This document shows positions 11,280 through 21,760 of a stretch of 64,000 nucleotides of DNA, piece by piece. Each line of letters starts with the position of its first letter. The first letter of the stretch is position 1. This DNA comes from Lamellibrachia satsuma. Its lineage: Eukaryota; Annelida; Polychaeta; Sabellida; Siboglinidae. The notes below the pieces were generated by a model. That model did no database searches and had not been told where the DNA came from. It saw nothing but the letters and a program-made list of their open reading frames with translations. The DNA is taken from assembly GCA_033239005.1 (NCBI GenBank), contig BSQZ01000038.1, positions 1,723,501-1,787,500 of the forward strand, in the 5' to 3' direction. The position numbers and the translations under genes are program-made.

Positions 11280-12399
11280 GAGTGCTGAACCCTACTATGC
11301 CTAGGCTAGGGCTAGGTTATGGCTGTGGCTATGCAGCACCGTGTGCCCGACCGCGTTGGTGCTTGCATCACCGTACGAAGGCGAAGACGATGATTTTATA
11401 GTGATATGCACAAACAGAGCGGTGCTAGATGTTGGTCTGTTGTCAGTGCATGATTTGCGTGCCGACTCATTGATTCGCCCTATAGCTAGCAGGTCAGTAA
11501 TTCAATTGTTATCGAATCATTGCCATTTTAATAATCCTATTTTTCTGCATATTTCTTTTACCTAGCCCGAGGGCGAGGTCTGAACTACAATGGCAATGCA
11601 AGCAAGCTTTTCTCTTTATTTTGTATCTAATCTAATGAAGTGTACCGTGACTGTATTTTAATACTGTGTTTGATTTTGTGTTGAATAACATTGATGACAA
11701 TAATAATAATATGAGGGTTTATTTAATTCATTATGTGGAATATATATATATTCGTAAATGTTACCGTAATCGTGATTGTAATAATGATTGTAATCATGAC
11801 TACATTAGTAATTGTGATTGCAATAATTACTGTAATCATGATTACATTAATATTCATACTTGTAATCACCCCTCTCTGTAGCACACCACAACACCTTGTT
11901 TTTTGGTGCAATGTAATCATTTAAATAACAATAATTAACTACTGACAGTATGTAATGTTCACAGTTTTGCAACTATTATGGTAATTATAGAATTAGTGCT
12001 ATCAACTAACCCCGACAAATTATATTTCAGTCTCAGGAAAGGCAAGACAAGTAATCCCATCCTGCGATGTGGGAAGGATATGTGATGTCTATTCTAAACC
12101 GAACTGAATTGATAAAAAGTTTAGCTATGGAGATTGACCTGACACTTCACATAGGAGTAGTCATGATCAACGTTCATTGGTGCAATAATGTCATCGGTGA
12201 CTACAGCAGCATTCGCGAAGTATGTATGTAAATATATATATATAATTATTAGGTATTATACTGAAAGCATCTGCTAGATAGTATGGTGCATGGACAATAG
12301 CCCCTCCCGCCAAAAGCCCAACAGACATAAGCTTGTTTCAATTCAATTATACTGTTCATGACTGTTGCTGTAGTACACAGAGACAAGATATTGTCAGGA
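11280..12399. other. No recognised gene
   Basis: Unassigned AT-rich DNA. At 11760-11870 there is a cryptic simple repeat around TAATCATGATTA; otherwise nothing supportable. Confidence 0.4.
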
Positions 12400-12599
12400 A
12401 TATACTTCAGGCATGTGGTTAATTCCATTCTGGAATTGCAACTGACCCTCAATTCCAGTTCCGGAATTGGAATTGACTTCAAAAAACATTCTTTAATTGG
12501 AATTTATTTATTTTTTTTGGGGGGGGAATTGGAATTGATTTTGTTGGAATTATTGACTTGATACTGTTAATATTTACCCTTATATTTACTTATATTACT

Positions 12600-13018
12600 T
12601 TTAAAATCATGATATATTGGCTAAAAAATTATATTTCTATGGTGGTCGTGGTGTTGCACATAAATGGATACTGAGTTATTTAGAAAATAGACAACAATTT
12701 GTTAATTTTAATAATTGTGACTCAGAAATACTAAATGTATCTTGTGGCTCTATTTTAGGTCCAAAGTTGTTTATTATGTGCATCAATGACATTTGTAAAG
12801 TATCAAGTGTTTAAATTTATTCTATTCGCTGATGATACAAATTTATTATGTTGTCATAGTGACTTAAATGAACTTGTTCGAATGATAAATAGTGGATTGG
12901 GAGTACACGGGATTGAATTTTGGTGGATTTTATATTTGTCTAAAGCGTGGAATATTGATCGGATAAGTATTATTATTGCGTGTATATTAAACATAAACTT
13001 ACAAGAGTCCTTGTTTAG
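12600..13018 (+). pseudogene. LINE reverse transcriptase, 5' half of a split element
   Basis: The translation shows the order typical of the RT palm: [17 protein letters not shown], then [17 protein letters not shown], a frame change near 12800, then the catalytic FADDTN box and DLNELVRMIN. It stops near 12897. The matching continuation (VWFSVNRLSLN) appears at about 17540. The CR1 at 13019-17530 therefore inserted into this LINE. Confidence 0.8.
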
Positions 13019-13484
13019 TCAATAGTTGCTGTTAAAATTTAGCTATAGAAGTAATTTAGGGTAGTTTATATCGTAGGTCTCCGAGGACTCGGTAGCGCGA
13101 GCGATAATTAAGGGTTGTTGTTTTCAGTTGATTGGGTACATAATACGAGACATAATATTATTGTAAATAATTTAGTACATATTAAATATTGAAAACCTGA
13201 ATATTTTGTTTTAGCAACATTTATTGTTAAAAGTTAGCCGTAGGTAGTAATTCAGTGTTATTTAAATAAGGTCACTGAAATTTCGTTAGCGCGAGCGATA
13301 TTACGTTTTGTTAGTCAGCTGTTACATAGAAAGTAAGTTGCAAGGCAGTAGCTGTAAATTTAATTAAGACATAAGTAACATACTATAAAGTGTGTATTAC
13401 AACACAAAAACAGTCTTTGTGAAGACTACCTAGTATAAATTGATTATAAACGGATTATAAACAAATACAAATTTAATTTCTAAC

Positions 13485-13931
13485 ATGGCGCCGTGCAAAC
13501 GCCAGGTAAAGGCAAAACGTAATTTGGTATGTTCTAGCTGCGATAGCTGGATAGACTTTGCAAAGTCCGGGTGTGTAAATTCGTGGGCGGAGGTGCAGGC
13601 GGATGATTTCCATTTCGTGTGTAGGGGGTGTACTACAGTGAGATATCTGCAGGAGCAGGTGATTGAGCTAAGGCGTATGATTTTGATGATGACAGGGCAG
13701 GGTGAGACAGAAGTGAACAGAGGTGGTGAGAATGGTGAGAGCAGAGGTGGTGAGACCGAGGAGAGCAGAGGTGGTGAGACCGAGGTGAGCAGAGGTGGTG
13801 AGACCGAGGAGAGCAGAGGTGGTGAGACCGAGGAGAACAAGGAGAGCAGTGGCAATGTGAGGGAGAAAGCTGGTAAGAAGAAGAAAGATGACAGAAGGCA
13901 AAAAATGCAACAAAGAGAGGTAAGCGGGTGA
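13485..13931 (+). CDS. CR1 ORF1a: PHD-like zinc finger protein
   Basis: 148 codons. It starts MAPCKRQVKAKRN and shows a C..C.SWIDFAKSGC...F.CRGC spacing of cysteines, like the PHD fingers of CR1 ORF1 proteins. A basic/acidic repeat region (RGGETEESRGGETEV) follows, from a 24-bp internal tandem repeat. The role in the element is presumed nucleic-acid or chromatin binding. It overlaps no host gene. Confidence 0.75.
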   Translation: MAPCKRQVKAKRNLVCSSCDSWIDFAKSGCVNSWAEVQADDFHFVCRGCTTVRYLQEQVIELRRMILMMTGQGETEVNRGGENGESRGGETEESRGGETEVSRGGETEESRGGETEENKESSGNVREKAGKKKKDDRRQKMQQREVSG

Positions 13932-14001
13932 GTGGAGAGGGATTGCCAGGTGGTAAGACGGTAAAGGTTGATGATAGGAGAGAAAGGGGCATACTAGTAG
14001 T

Positions 14002-14577
14002 GTGCAACAGGAAAGGAGCTTTGCCGATGTAGTATCACAGGGGAAAGCGAGGAAAGCTCGGGTATTTATGGGGGATTCCATCATTAGGAAAGTGGATAAA
14101 ATTGTAAATAGAGGAGATGACATAACAGTATGCCTACCAGGGGCAAAAGTAGAGGATATAGCAGAGAAGGCAGGACAGGTCATGGGTGGTGGCACGGGAG
14201 GTGCTGTTCTCGTGCATGTGGGAACGAACAATGCAGATAAGGAGGGAACGTCAGCCATCATTGGTAAGTACAGGAGGTTGATCAAGACACTCAAAGAGGC
14301 ACGAGTTGGGCAGATCGTATTGTCGGGGATATTACCAATAATGGGAGGCAGGGGTGAGGAATATAGGAACTGTAGAAGGATGGCGATCAACACACAGGTA
14401 CAGAAGGTATGTATGGAGGAGGGAGTAGGCTTCGTAGACATGTGGTTAAACTTTGTGGGAAGAGGTGACTTTTCATGAGAGATGGACTTCATCTGACAGG
14501 GAAGGGCGCTGCAGTTCTTGCGTGTGAGTTTGTTAGAGTTGTCGACGAGGGCACAGGTACCATAGATTATTTAAACT
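14002..14577 (+). pseudogene. CR1 ORF1b: SGNH-type esterase, frameshifted near its end
   Basis: Block I is GDSIIRK and the VHVGTNNA block is clear. The catalytic Asp-His block (DGLHLTGKGA) is present only in another frame after a shift near 14465. The frame with the earlier blocks stops at 14478 and the other runs to about 14577. The break between catalytic blocks means this copy is unlikely to make active esterase. Confidence 0.78.
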
Positions 14578-14659
14578 AGATGCGCAGGGGGAACTGACAG
14601 AGAAAACTCAAAGGAGTACTACTACAAATACACATCCAAAGAAATGTTCACCAATAATT

Positions 14660-17441
14660 TCAGACAATGAACTTAAATGTGTATGCTTAAATGCCAGGAG
14701 CATAGTAAATAAAAAAAGTGAGTTAGACATTATGGTAGCAGATATTGATCCTCATGTAATAGGCATCACAGAATCATGGGCAAATGAAGATATAGTAGAT
14801 GCTGAGTTAGCACTGACAGGCTATGTAATGTTTAGGAAGGATAGACGAGAAAGAAGGGGAGGTGGAGTAATTTTGTATATTAAAGAATCTATCCAAGCAT
14901 ATGAAATTACTCTGAAAAGTGAAGCAGATAGTGTGGAAGCAATTTGGTGTAACATAGTTACCAGGAACTCAACATTAACAATAGGAGTAGTTTATCGTAG
15001 TCCTAACATAGGAGAAGAGGAAGATGTAAAATTACAAAAGGCAATAAGGGAGGTGAGCAAGGGAGAATGTGTTATAATGGGTGATTTTAACCATGGCCAT
15101 ATACAATGGGAATCATTAGAGAGTGCTGGAGGGACGACCATCAGTTTCTACTTCTAACACAGGATTGTTTCCTTACTCAACATGTCTTGGAACCAACCAG
15201 AGGTGGGAATGTGTTAGATTTAATTTTGTCTTCTCAAAATGAACTAGTTGACAATGTTAAAGTACACGAACCTTTGGGTTCAAGTGACCATAACCAAATC
15301 CATTTTAATATAAAAGTAAAAACAGGGAATACATATAAAAAACAATGGAGGAGGAACTTCAACAAAGGCAGATATAAAGTGATGAGAACATATCTAGCAA
15401 ATATAGATTGGAATAATTTGCTGAAGAACAAGACAGCAACAGAATGCTGGACTTGTTTAAAATATGAGATTGAGGGCATTATTGAGAAATTTATTCCATT
15501 AAGAAAACAAGGAAAAGATCCAGGAAAAACACCTGTCAAAAGAAGCTATTAGAAAAATTGCTCACAAACAGATGCTGTGGAAGGTCTATAAACACACTGG
15601 AAATGTAGAAGACTACACCAACTACAAAGAGGCACTTAACCTAGCTACTACTGAAATTAGAAAATCTAAAAGAACCTTTGAAAAAAAATTGGCAGGTAAT
15701 ATAAAAATGACAGCAAGAGTTTCTATGCTTATGTAAGGAGTAAACAGAAAGTTCGAGATAAGGTCGGACCACTGGAAAGCAACAGTGAAAACATAATTTC
15801 AGATGGGTTCCAAATGGCAGAGGTCCTGAATGAGTATTTCAGCTCAGTTTTTACCACAGAAGATATCAGCTCACTTCCAGTTCCATTAACTAAATTTGAG
15901 GGCAATACATCAGAATATTTAGGGCAGTTATTTGTAACTCCTGAAATGATAGCAAAGAAAATTAAGAAGATGAAAGATAATAAATCACCTGGAGTTGATG
16001 GGATACCACCAAAACTGCTAAAGGAAATTGTTGATCAAATTAGTACACCACTTGCAAACTTATTTAACTTGTCACTAGAAGAAGGAATAGTTCCTTCAGA
16101 ATGGAAAGAAGCAAACATTACGCCGCTGTTTAAGAAGGGATCAAGGAAGAAGCCAGAAAATTACAGACCAGTGAGTTTAACATCAGTTGTATGTAAATTA
16201 CTTGAAACATTAATTAGAGACCACATGGTGGAATTCCTCATAAAACATAAATTAATAAATACATCTCAACATGGATTCCTAAAAGCAAGGTCATGTCTAA
16301 CCAATCTCTTATGTTTTTTAGAAGAAATTACAAAGTGGGTAGATCACGGGTCACCAGTGGATGTTGTCTACTTAGATTTTCAGAAAGCTTTCGATAAAGT
16401 GCCACATCAAAGATTGTTACTTAAACTAAAAGCCCATGGTATAGGCAATGATGTAATCAACTGGATAGAAAAGTGGCTTACACACAGAAGACAGAGAGTA
16501 ATAGTAGATGGTAAGATTTCAAACTGGAAATCTGTTTTGAGTGGGGTACCACAGGGATCAGTGTTAGGCCCTATACTGTTTTTAATATATATAAATGATT
16601 TGGAGGATGACATATCTAGCAAAGTACTCAAATTTGCAGATGACACAAAGGTATTCAGAAAGGTTACTAATGATACAGATAAACAAAGTTTACAGGATGA
16701 TCTAGAAAAATTAGTTAAATGGTCAGAAAAATGGCAAATGTTATTCAATTTTGGGAAGTGTAAATGTATACACATAGGACATGGAAATATGGATGAGGAA
16801 TATAAAATGGGGGATGCTGTACTAGGTAGAACCACACAAGAAAAGGATTTAGGAGTAATATTTAATGCTGACATGAAAGTTTCAGAGCAATGTGGGATTG
16901 CTGCTTGAAAGGAAATCAAATTCTAGGCCTAATTAGGAGAACTATCACGTATAAGGAGAAACATCTAATTGTACCCCTGTACAAAGCAATAGTTAGACCA
17001 CATTTGGAATATTGTATTCAAGCATGGAGGCCATATCGTAAAAAAGACATAGATAAGCTAGAAAGAATACAACGAAGAGCAACTAAGATGATTCCAGAAT
17101 TAAGAGACCTTAGTTACGAAAGTCGCTTATTACAATGTGGTTTGACAACACTAGAGACCAGGAGACTAAGAGGAGACCAAATAGAAGTGTTTAAAATAGT
17201 GAACGGTTATGAGGATGTTGATAGGAATATGTTCTTCAAACTTAAAGAAGGCGGTAGAACCAGAGGACACAGGGCAGCATTAGTTAAGGAGCAGTGTAGG
17301 TTGGACATGAGAAAGTACTCATTCTCACAGAGGGTGATAAATGAATGGAACAAACTGCCAAACGATTGTGTTAATGCTAGTAGTGTGAATATGTTTAAAA
17401 ATAGAATTGACAGATATCTGATAAGGGCGGGCTACACATAG
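14660..17441 (+). pseudogene. CR1 ORF2: endonuclease and reverse transcriptase, broken
   Basis: The endonuclease begins LKCVCLNARSIVNKKSEL and contains ITESW, VVYRSP, MGDFN and SSDHN motifs. The RT starts near 15814 and has the KSPGVDGIPPKLLK, YRPVSLTS, LDFQKAFDKVPHQ, SGVPQGSVLGP and catalytic FADDTK motifs. The last part ends SVNMFKNRIDRYLIRAGYT at 17441. Frames change near 15140, 15545-15720 and 16900. Apart from these shifts the protein is well preserved, so the insertion is fairly young. Confidence 0.9.
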
Positions 17442-17530
17442 ATGTGAAAATTGTTGGACTCTCGATAAGCCAATGGCTTCCTTGTCCACTTGCCATCTGG
17501 AACTTGTTCGAGATGGCAATCTTGTTAAAT

Positions 17531-18694
17531 CTTGTTAAACTCCAGGTGTGGTTTTCTGTAAATCGATTGTCTCTTAATGTAACGAAAACTAATTACATGT
17601 TTTTGGGAATCGCAAATTGACTGTTGATATTTCTGTTAAGATAAATAAAGAAACAATAAATAGAGTAAATGTCACTAAATTTTTGGGTGTTATGATTGAT
17701 GATAAATTAAACTGGAAAAATCATATTTGTTTAGTAAAATCGAAACTTTCAAAGAGGTGTGCTGTTATGTAGAGAGCGAGCTTCCTGGTCGACAAACTTG
17801 TATGCATATTTTGTACTACTCTCTTTTCTTGCCGTATATTATGTGTTGTGCTGAAGTATGGGGCAACACATATGCAACAAATGTTCAATGTTTAGTTATA
17901 TTACAGAAAAGGGTTATAAGGTTACTTTGTGGTGCCAAGAGACTGGACCATACAACTTTGCTATTTTATAATCTGCACATTCTTAAAGTGCCAGATGTAG
18001 TGGAATTAAAAACTGCAATTATCAAGTTTAAAGCATTTCACAACTTATTACCACTGAATGTACAACAGTTTTTTAGCATATATGAATCAGTTTATTCAAC
18101 CCGACAGGAATGTAATTTTATACAAAAATATGCATGCACCAGTTTGAAAAGCATGTGTATATCTGTTAAAGGAGTAAAACTATGGAATGCCCTCGATAGT
18201 TCATTGATTAGTTGTAGAAGCGTTCATCAGTTCAAGAAGTATTATACAGACAAAGTATTGAATAGTTATGTGCTAAGTTCTTAACCATTTCTTGTAGAAA
18301 ATTAGTAACTTCAGTTATTGTGTTTGTTATCTTAGGGTAAACAAAATTAATGATCAGTAGAATGTAAAAATGTTAGAAGTATTGTAGATTGTTATTTTAG
18401 TTTGTTATTAAGGTTTTCAATTCATGTTCCAATATTTTCTTTTGTCCTGCTATGAATATACATGTAAATTGTGTTTAACTTTGAATCTTGACAATAATGG
18501 CATTCTAATGAATACAGTAGTTACATGTTCAATCAAGTATTTTATTCTAGATATGTTAAATTACTAAAAGGGTAAATATTATAAGTATTACACTTCTTTT
18601 TACCCTTTTTCGACAAATTTAATTAGTGTTATGTACTGTATCAATTATGCAAATGTGTTTTTGTTGAATAAATCCATTCATTCATTCATTCATA
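17531..18694 (+). pseudogene. LINE reverse transcriptase, 3' half of the split element, with 3' UTR
   Basis: It resumes VWFSVNRLSLNVTKTNY, then FLGVMIDDKLNWKNHI, a frame change near 17770, then FLPYIMCCAEVWGNTY and LQKRVIRLLCGAK to a stop at 18284. The 3' UTR ends in a (CATT)n tail (18674-18692). It completes the fragment at 12600-13018. Confidence 0.82.
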
Positions 18695-19210
18695 TTAGTC
18701 TGCTATTAGCATGTTACCTTGAATTTGGTAACAGCCAGGAAGTTGTCAACATTACAGCATAGACACTGTCTACTCTGTTATTGAAACATTGTGACCAAGA
18801 ACAATATAATCAAGCATTTGCATCAAAAAGAAATACTAAGTTACTGTAACAGACAGTAAAACCAAAATCAGACCATTCAGTCCTCATTTTCTTTCTTAGT
18901 GTACAAGGTTTATTTACAGAGATTGCCAATTAAGGGCACCTGCCTGCTCATTCCCTTCGTATGAGAGAGGAAGCCTGCCCCACTTGAATGCAGCCCCTTG
19001 TTTATCCAAGCCTAATGTTCAGCCCACAAGTTTCCCATACTAAACAGGTCACTGGTCACCTGTACAATGCTGTTACATGTGGCTGTAGGGTTTGCCCTTT
19101 GTAGTAATTAAAAATGTCCCCATGGAGAATACATGTTGGAGATTAGGATGTTGAAGACTCAAACTTTCCAGTAAATTTGATGAAATATCAATGATACCAC
19201 AACTGATAGC
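18695..19210. other. No recognised gene (inside the hAT-like element)
   Basis: AT-rich sequence between the LINE tail and the next DNA element; no domain or repeat unit identified. Confidence 0.4.
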
Positions 19211-19218
19211 GATATAAA

Positions 19219-20314
19219 TGGGTTGCGGTCACATGCCCTCCCCCCGGACATCTGCCTCCTAGTATATTTGCTCCCCCGGACATCTGCCCCTTTTTTCTAT
19301 GATAGTTGACAAGTGAAAATCAGTTTGCAGTTTTATCATTTTTACTACAATAACATAACATTCAATGACAAGTCGAAGTCACTTTAGCCTAATGCAATGG
19401 CCTATCCCCTGGAGTGTGTATGAGATGATCTTGTCACCAGTTGTCATCGATGTATCATTGATAGTCAGATCAGTGGTGGAAGATGGGTTCTAGGGGTGAT
19501 GCTTCCACGAACAGTGGTGGACAGTAATGAGTCAGAGATCAGCTGGTTTGGAGTGCCCCTGGTATTAGCTGCCTTAGTTTTCAGGTCCTCACGGACCTTG
19601 GCAGCTTCTGTCTGTGCCGTGTCACCATCATGGTTGCAGGCAGTCTTGTTGATCACATTCTGGATCTGGAGATCAGATCAGTGACCACAGCACCCTTGCA
19701 TTATCAGGATCGATGCTGGCTTCACTCCCATTGAAGAGTAATTTGGTTGGTCCCCCTTCTTGGTGTAGGAATGACACTCAAAACATAGCTTCTGAACTCC
19801 TCAGATGCTAGTAGTAATTTCCATGGTGAAGTTATAAGTGAATTCTGACAACTCTGGCTTGTGCATCCAGTTTTATAGGAAAATGGAGTTACTCCAACTC
19901 TCCATGGTAAATGCAATTCAAAAGAAACCTTGTTGAGATGGCTTCTTTCAAATATCCTCAGTTGTCATAACATGTCCAGGTCCTAATGTCACTAGCTTCT
20001 TCCACAATTGCAATAAAGATAATCCTTTGATTACAGGATTATCTCAACTACATACAGTAATTTACTTGGCTGATCTGGCACAAAGAATATTAATTGCAAT
20101 TAGGGTAATATATATCTTGAATTCATGTTCAGAAATAAAAAAATAAGTTAAAAAAATATTTCTTAAAAAAAACTTACAAATAATCCAGAAGATATGGACA
20201 GGGGGCAAATGTCCAGATTTTTAATAAGGCAAGGGGCTAATGTATGGGGGGATGTGTCCTAGGGGTAAGTGACAAAGGGCAAATGTCCCGGAGGGGGGCA
20301 AATGACCTGGACAC
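19219..20314. mobile_element. Second hAT-like non-autonomous element
   Basis: The ends are inverted versions of a GGTCA(C/T)(A/T)TGCCC theme rich in C on the left and G on the right. The subterminal CCGGACATCTGCCCC motif recurs inverted as GGGCAAATGTCC. Near-identical 8-bp direct repeats GATATAA(A/G) flank it (19211-19218 and 20315-20322). No transposase is seen. Confidence 0.6.
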
Positions 20315-20483
20315 GATATAAGCAGGGGAAACTGTTCAAAACTCAGATTAACGACCCAACTGTCCAGGGCTGTCCAAAATGTCTGGTTTTGTTAGCAAAA
20401 ATCCAGGAGAGGTGTCGCAGCAGAAAGTACATATGAAATGGCTGGATGCCATTTTAAAGATTTTTTTATGGCAAACCTGATAT

Positions 20484-20484
20484 A

Positions 20485-20548
<64 letters not shown>

Positions 20549-20551
20549 TGT
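20484..20551. repeat. (TG)n/(TGCG)n microsatellite
   Basis: A TG run passing into a TGCG run. Confidence 0.97.
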
Positions 20552-20760
20552 GCATTTAACGAACACAATTTTTTTAATCATATCTGATTAAATATGATTA
20601 TGCACACGTGACAAATAAAGCTGTGTTAAAACGAATTGGATTTGAATTTTTCTTTAGCCTAGGATTTTAACAATTGGAATTGATTTTTTGCAAGGCGGAA
20701 TTAGAACTGATTTTTTTGCAATTGACAAAACAGAATATTGACCCCATGCCTGATATACTT

Positions 20761-21435
20761 CCTTCATATGTATAGCTTGTACTAATGCTATTGTGGGTGG
20801 CCGACAGTTGCCCCCTCCCCCCACGATATTCATTACAGTGTTATCAGTCGACTTAGAATAAAATGTAATTAATACATCTCTTTATGAACTTCCAGTTATT
20901 ACATATTGGGTTTAATTCTGATCAATAAAGCAAATTAATTTTATATAATTTTGTCTTATTGTCAAGTCACAAGAATTCAGACAGAAATTGTAAAGTGTCA
21001 TTATAGAAAGCAGACATGTAATCTGACAGTGTTCAACTGGGTATATGACGATGCCTTACTTAGTTTCCTTTCCAGCTAGACATTGGGTGAAATACATTTT
21101 ACTTAAATATTTAAATACTTTTAAAACGTTTTTGTAACTGCATTTGCACTTAATCACAATGAAAGTATTTGTATATTTAAATATTTCCATAAAGAATTTG
21201 AAATGTAAACAGCAACAGCAGGCTTCTGTTGCACTATAGTCTATACTATCTTTTGGTCGTGTTTCACCCATGGCCATGCATCTAACCCCCCCCCCCTTAG
21301 GCTTAGCCTTACGCTTGCCGCTTGGTCTCTAGGCATTTAGAACACAAGTGAGATTTATTACGCCATTCATATAAGGGTGATATATACTGTAAATGGTATG
21401 TTATTATGTTTGGGCTGTGGTTGTTCGAGTGCTTC
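20761..21435. other. No recognised gene
   Basis: AT-rich DNA with a C homopolymer near 21286; nothing coding identified. Confidence 0.4.
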
Positions 21436-21760
21436 ACCCCCCCCCCCTTAAATCGTAGGCATGGGCGCCGCCATTTTCCTCGCGCGATTTTTTCGCGCGA
21501 AACGGAAATGCGATTTAGTCCCCTAGCGCAATACTTGCTAGAGGGGTTACATCAATTAGTTTGCACGTGTGTGGCAGCATACGGAGTTGTTTCGAAGTGC
21601 AGGCTCAGAGATTCCGCTAGCTTATGAAATATTCCGGTACGCGGTAGTGGCAGCGTAATTTTTTCCTATCAACGTTCCGGGCTATTAACATAAATGGGCG
21701 GAGATTACTTGATGATGCTGGGTTGAGCGACAGCGCGTGCGACCTAAACAGAAGAATATT
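21436..21760 (+). promoter_or_regulatory. Likely promoter and 5' UTR of the DUF4806 gene
   Basis: A GC-richer block starts here. It contains GCCGCCATTTTCC (21467-21479), the reverse complement of the YY1 motif common at the start sites of housekeeping genes, followed by CGCGCG-rich DNA. No TATA box precedes the ATG at 21761. Start-site position is inferred. Confidence 0.45.

Larger units (their letters stand above)
13019..17530 (+). mobile_element. CR1-type LINE, near full length but frameshifted
   Basis: The order is a 5' region with two ~194-bp repeats carrying GCGCGAGCGAT, a PHD-type finger ORF, an SGNH esterase ORF, endonuclease, reverse transcriptase, and a 3' tail of TCTTGTTAAA repeats. 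PHD plus esterase in ORF1 is characteristic of the CR1 group. At least four frame breaks make it inactive. Its 3' end recurs at 58985-59150. Antisense RT pieces of a related element lie at 24540-24780. Confidence 0.88.
12408..20752. mobile_element. hAT-like DNA element, 8.3 kb including nested insertions
   Basis: The left end begins CAGGCATGTGGTTAAT and the right end finishes ATTGACCCCATGCCTG, an imperfect terminal inverted repeat. Exact 8-bp direct repeats ATATACTT flank it (12400-12407 and 20753-20760), the target-site length of hAT transposons. Its own sequence is limited to AATTGGAATTGATT-rich DNA near both ends. The rest is a LINE, a CR1 and another DNA element inserted later. No transposase was seen, so it is non-autonomous. 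Confidence 0.75.
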
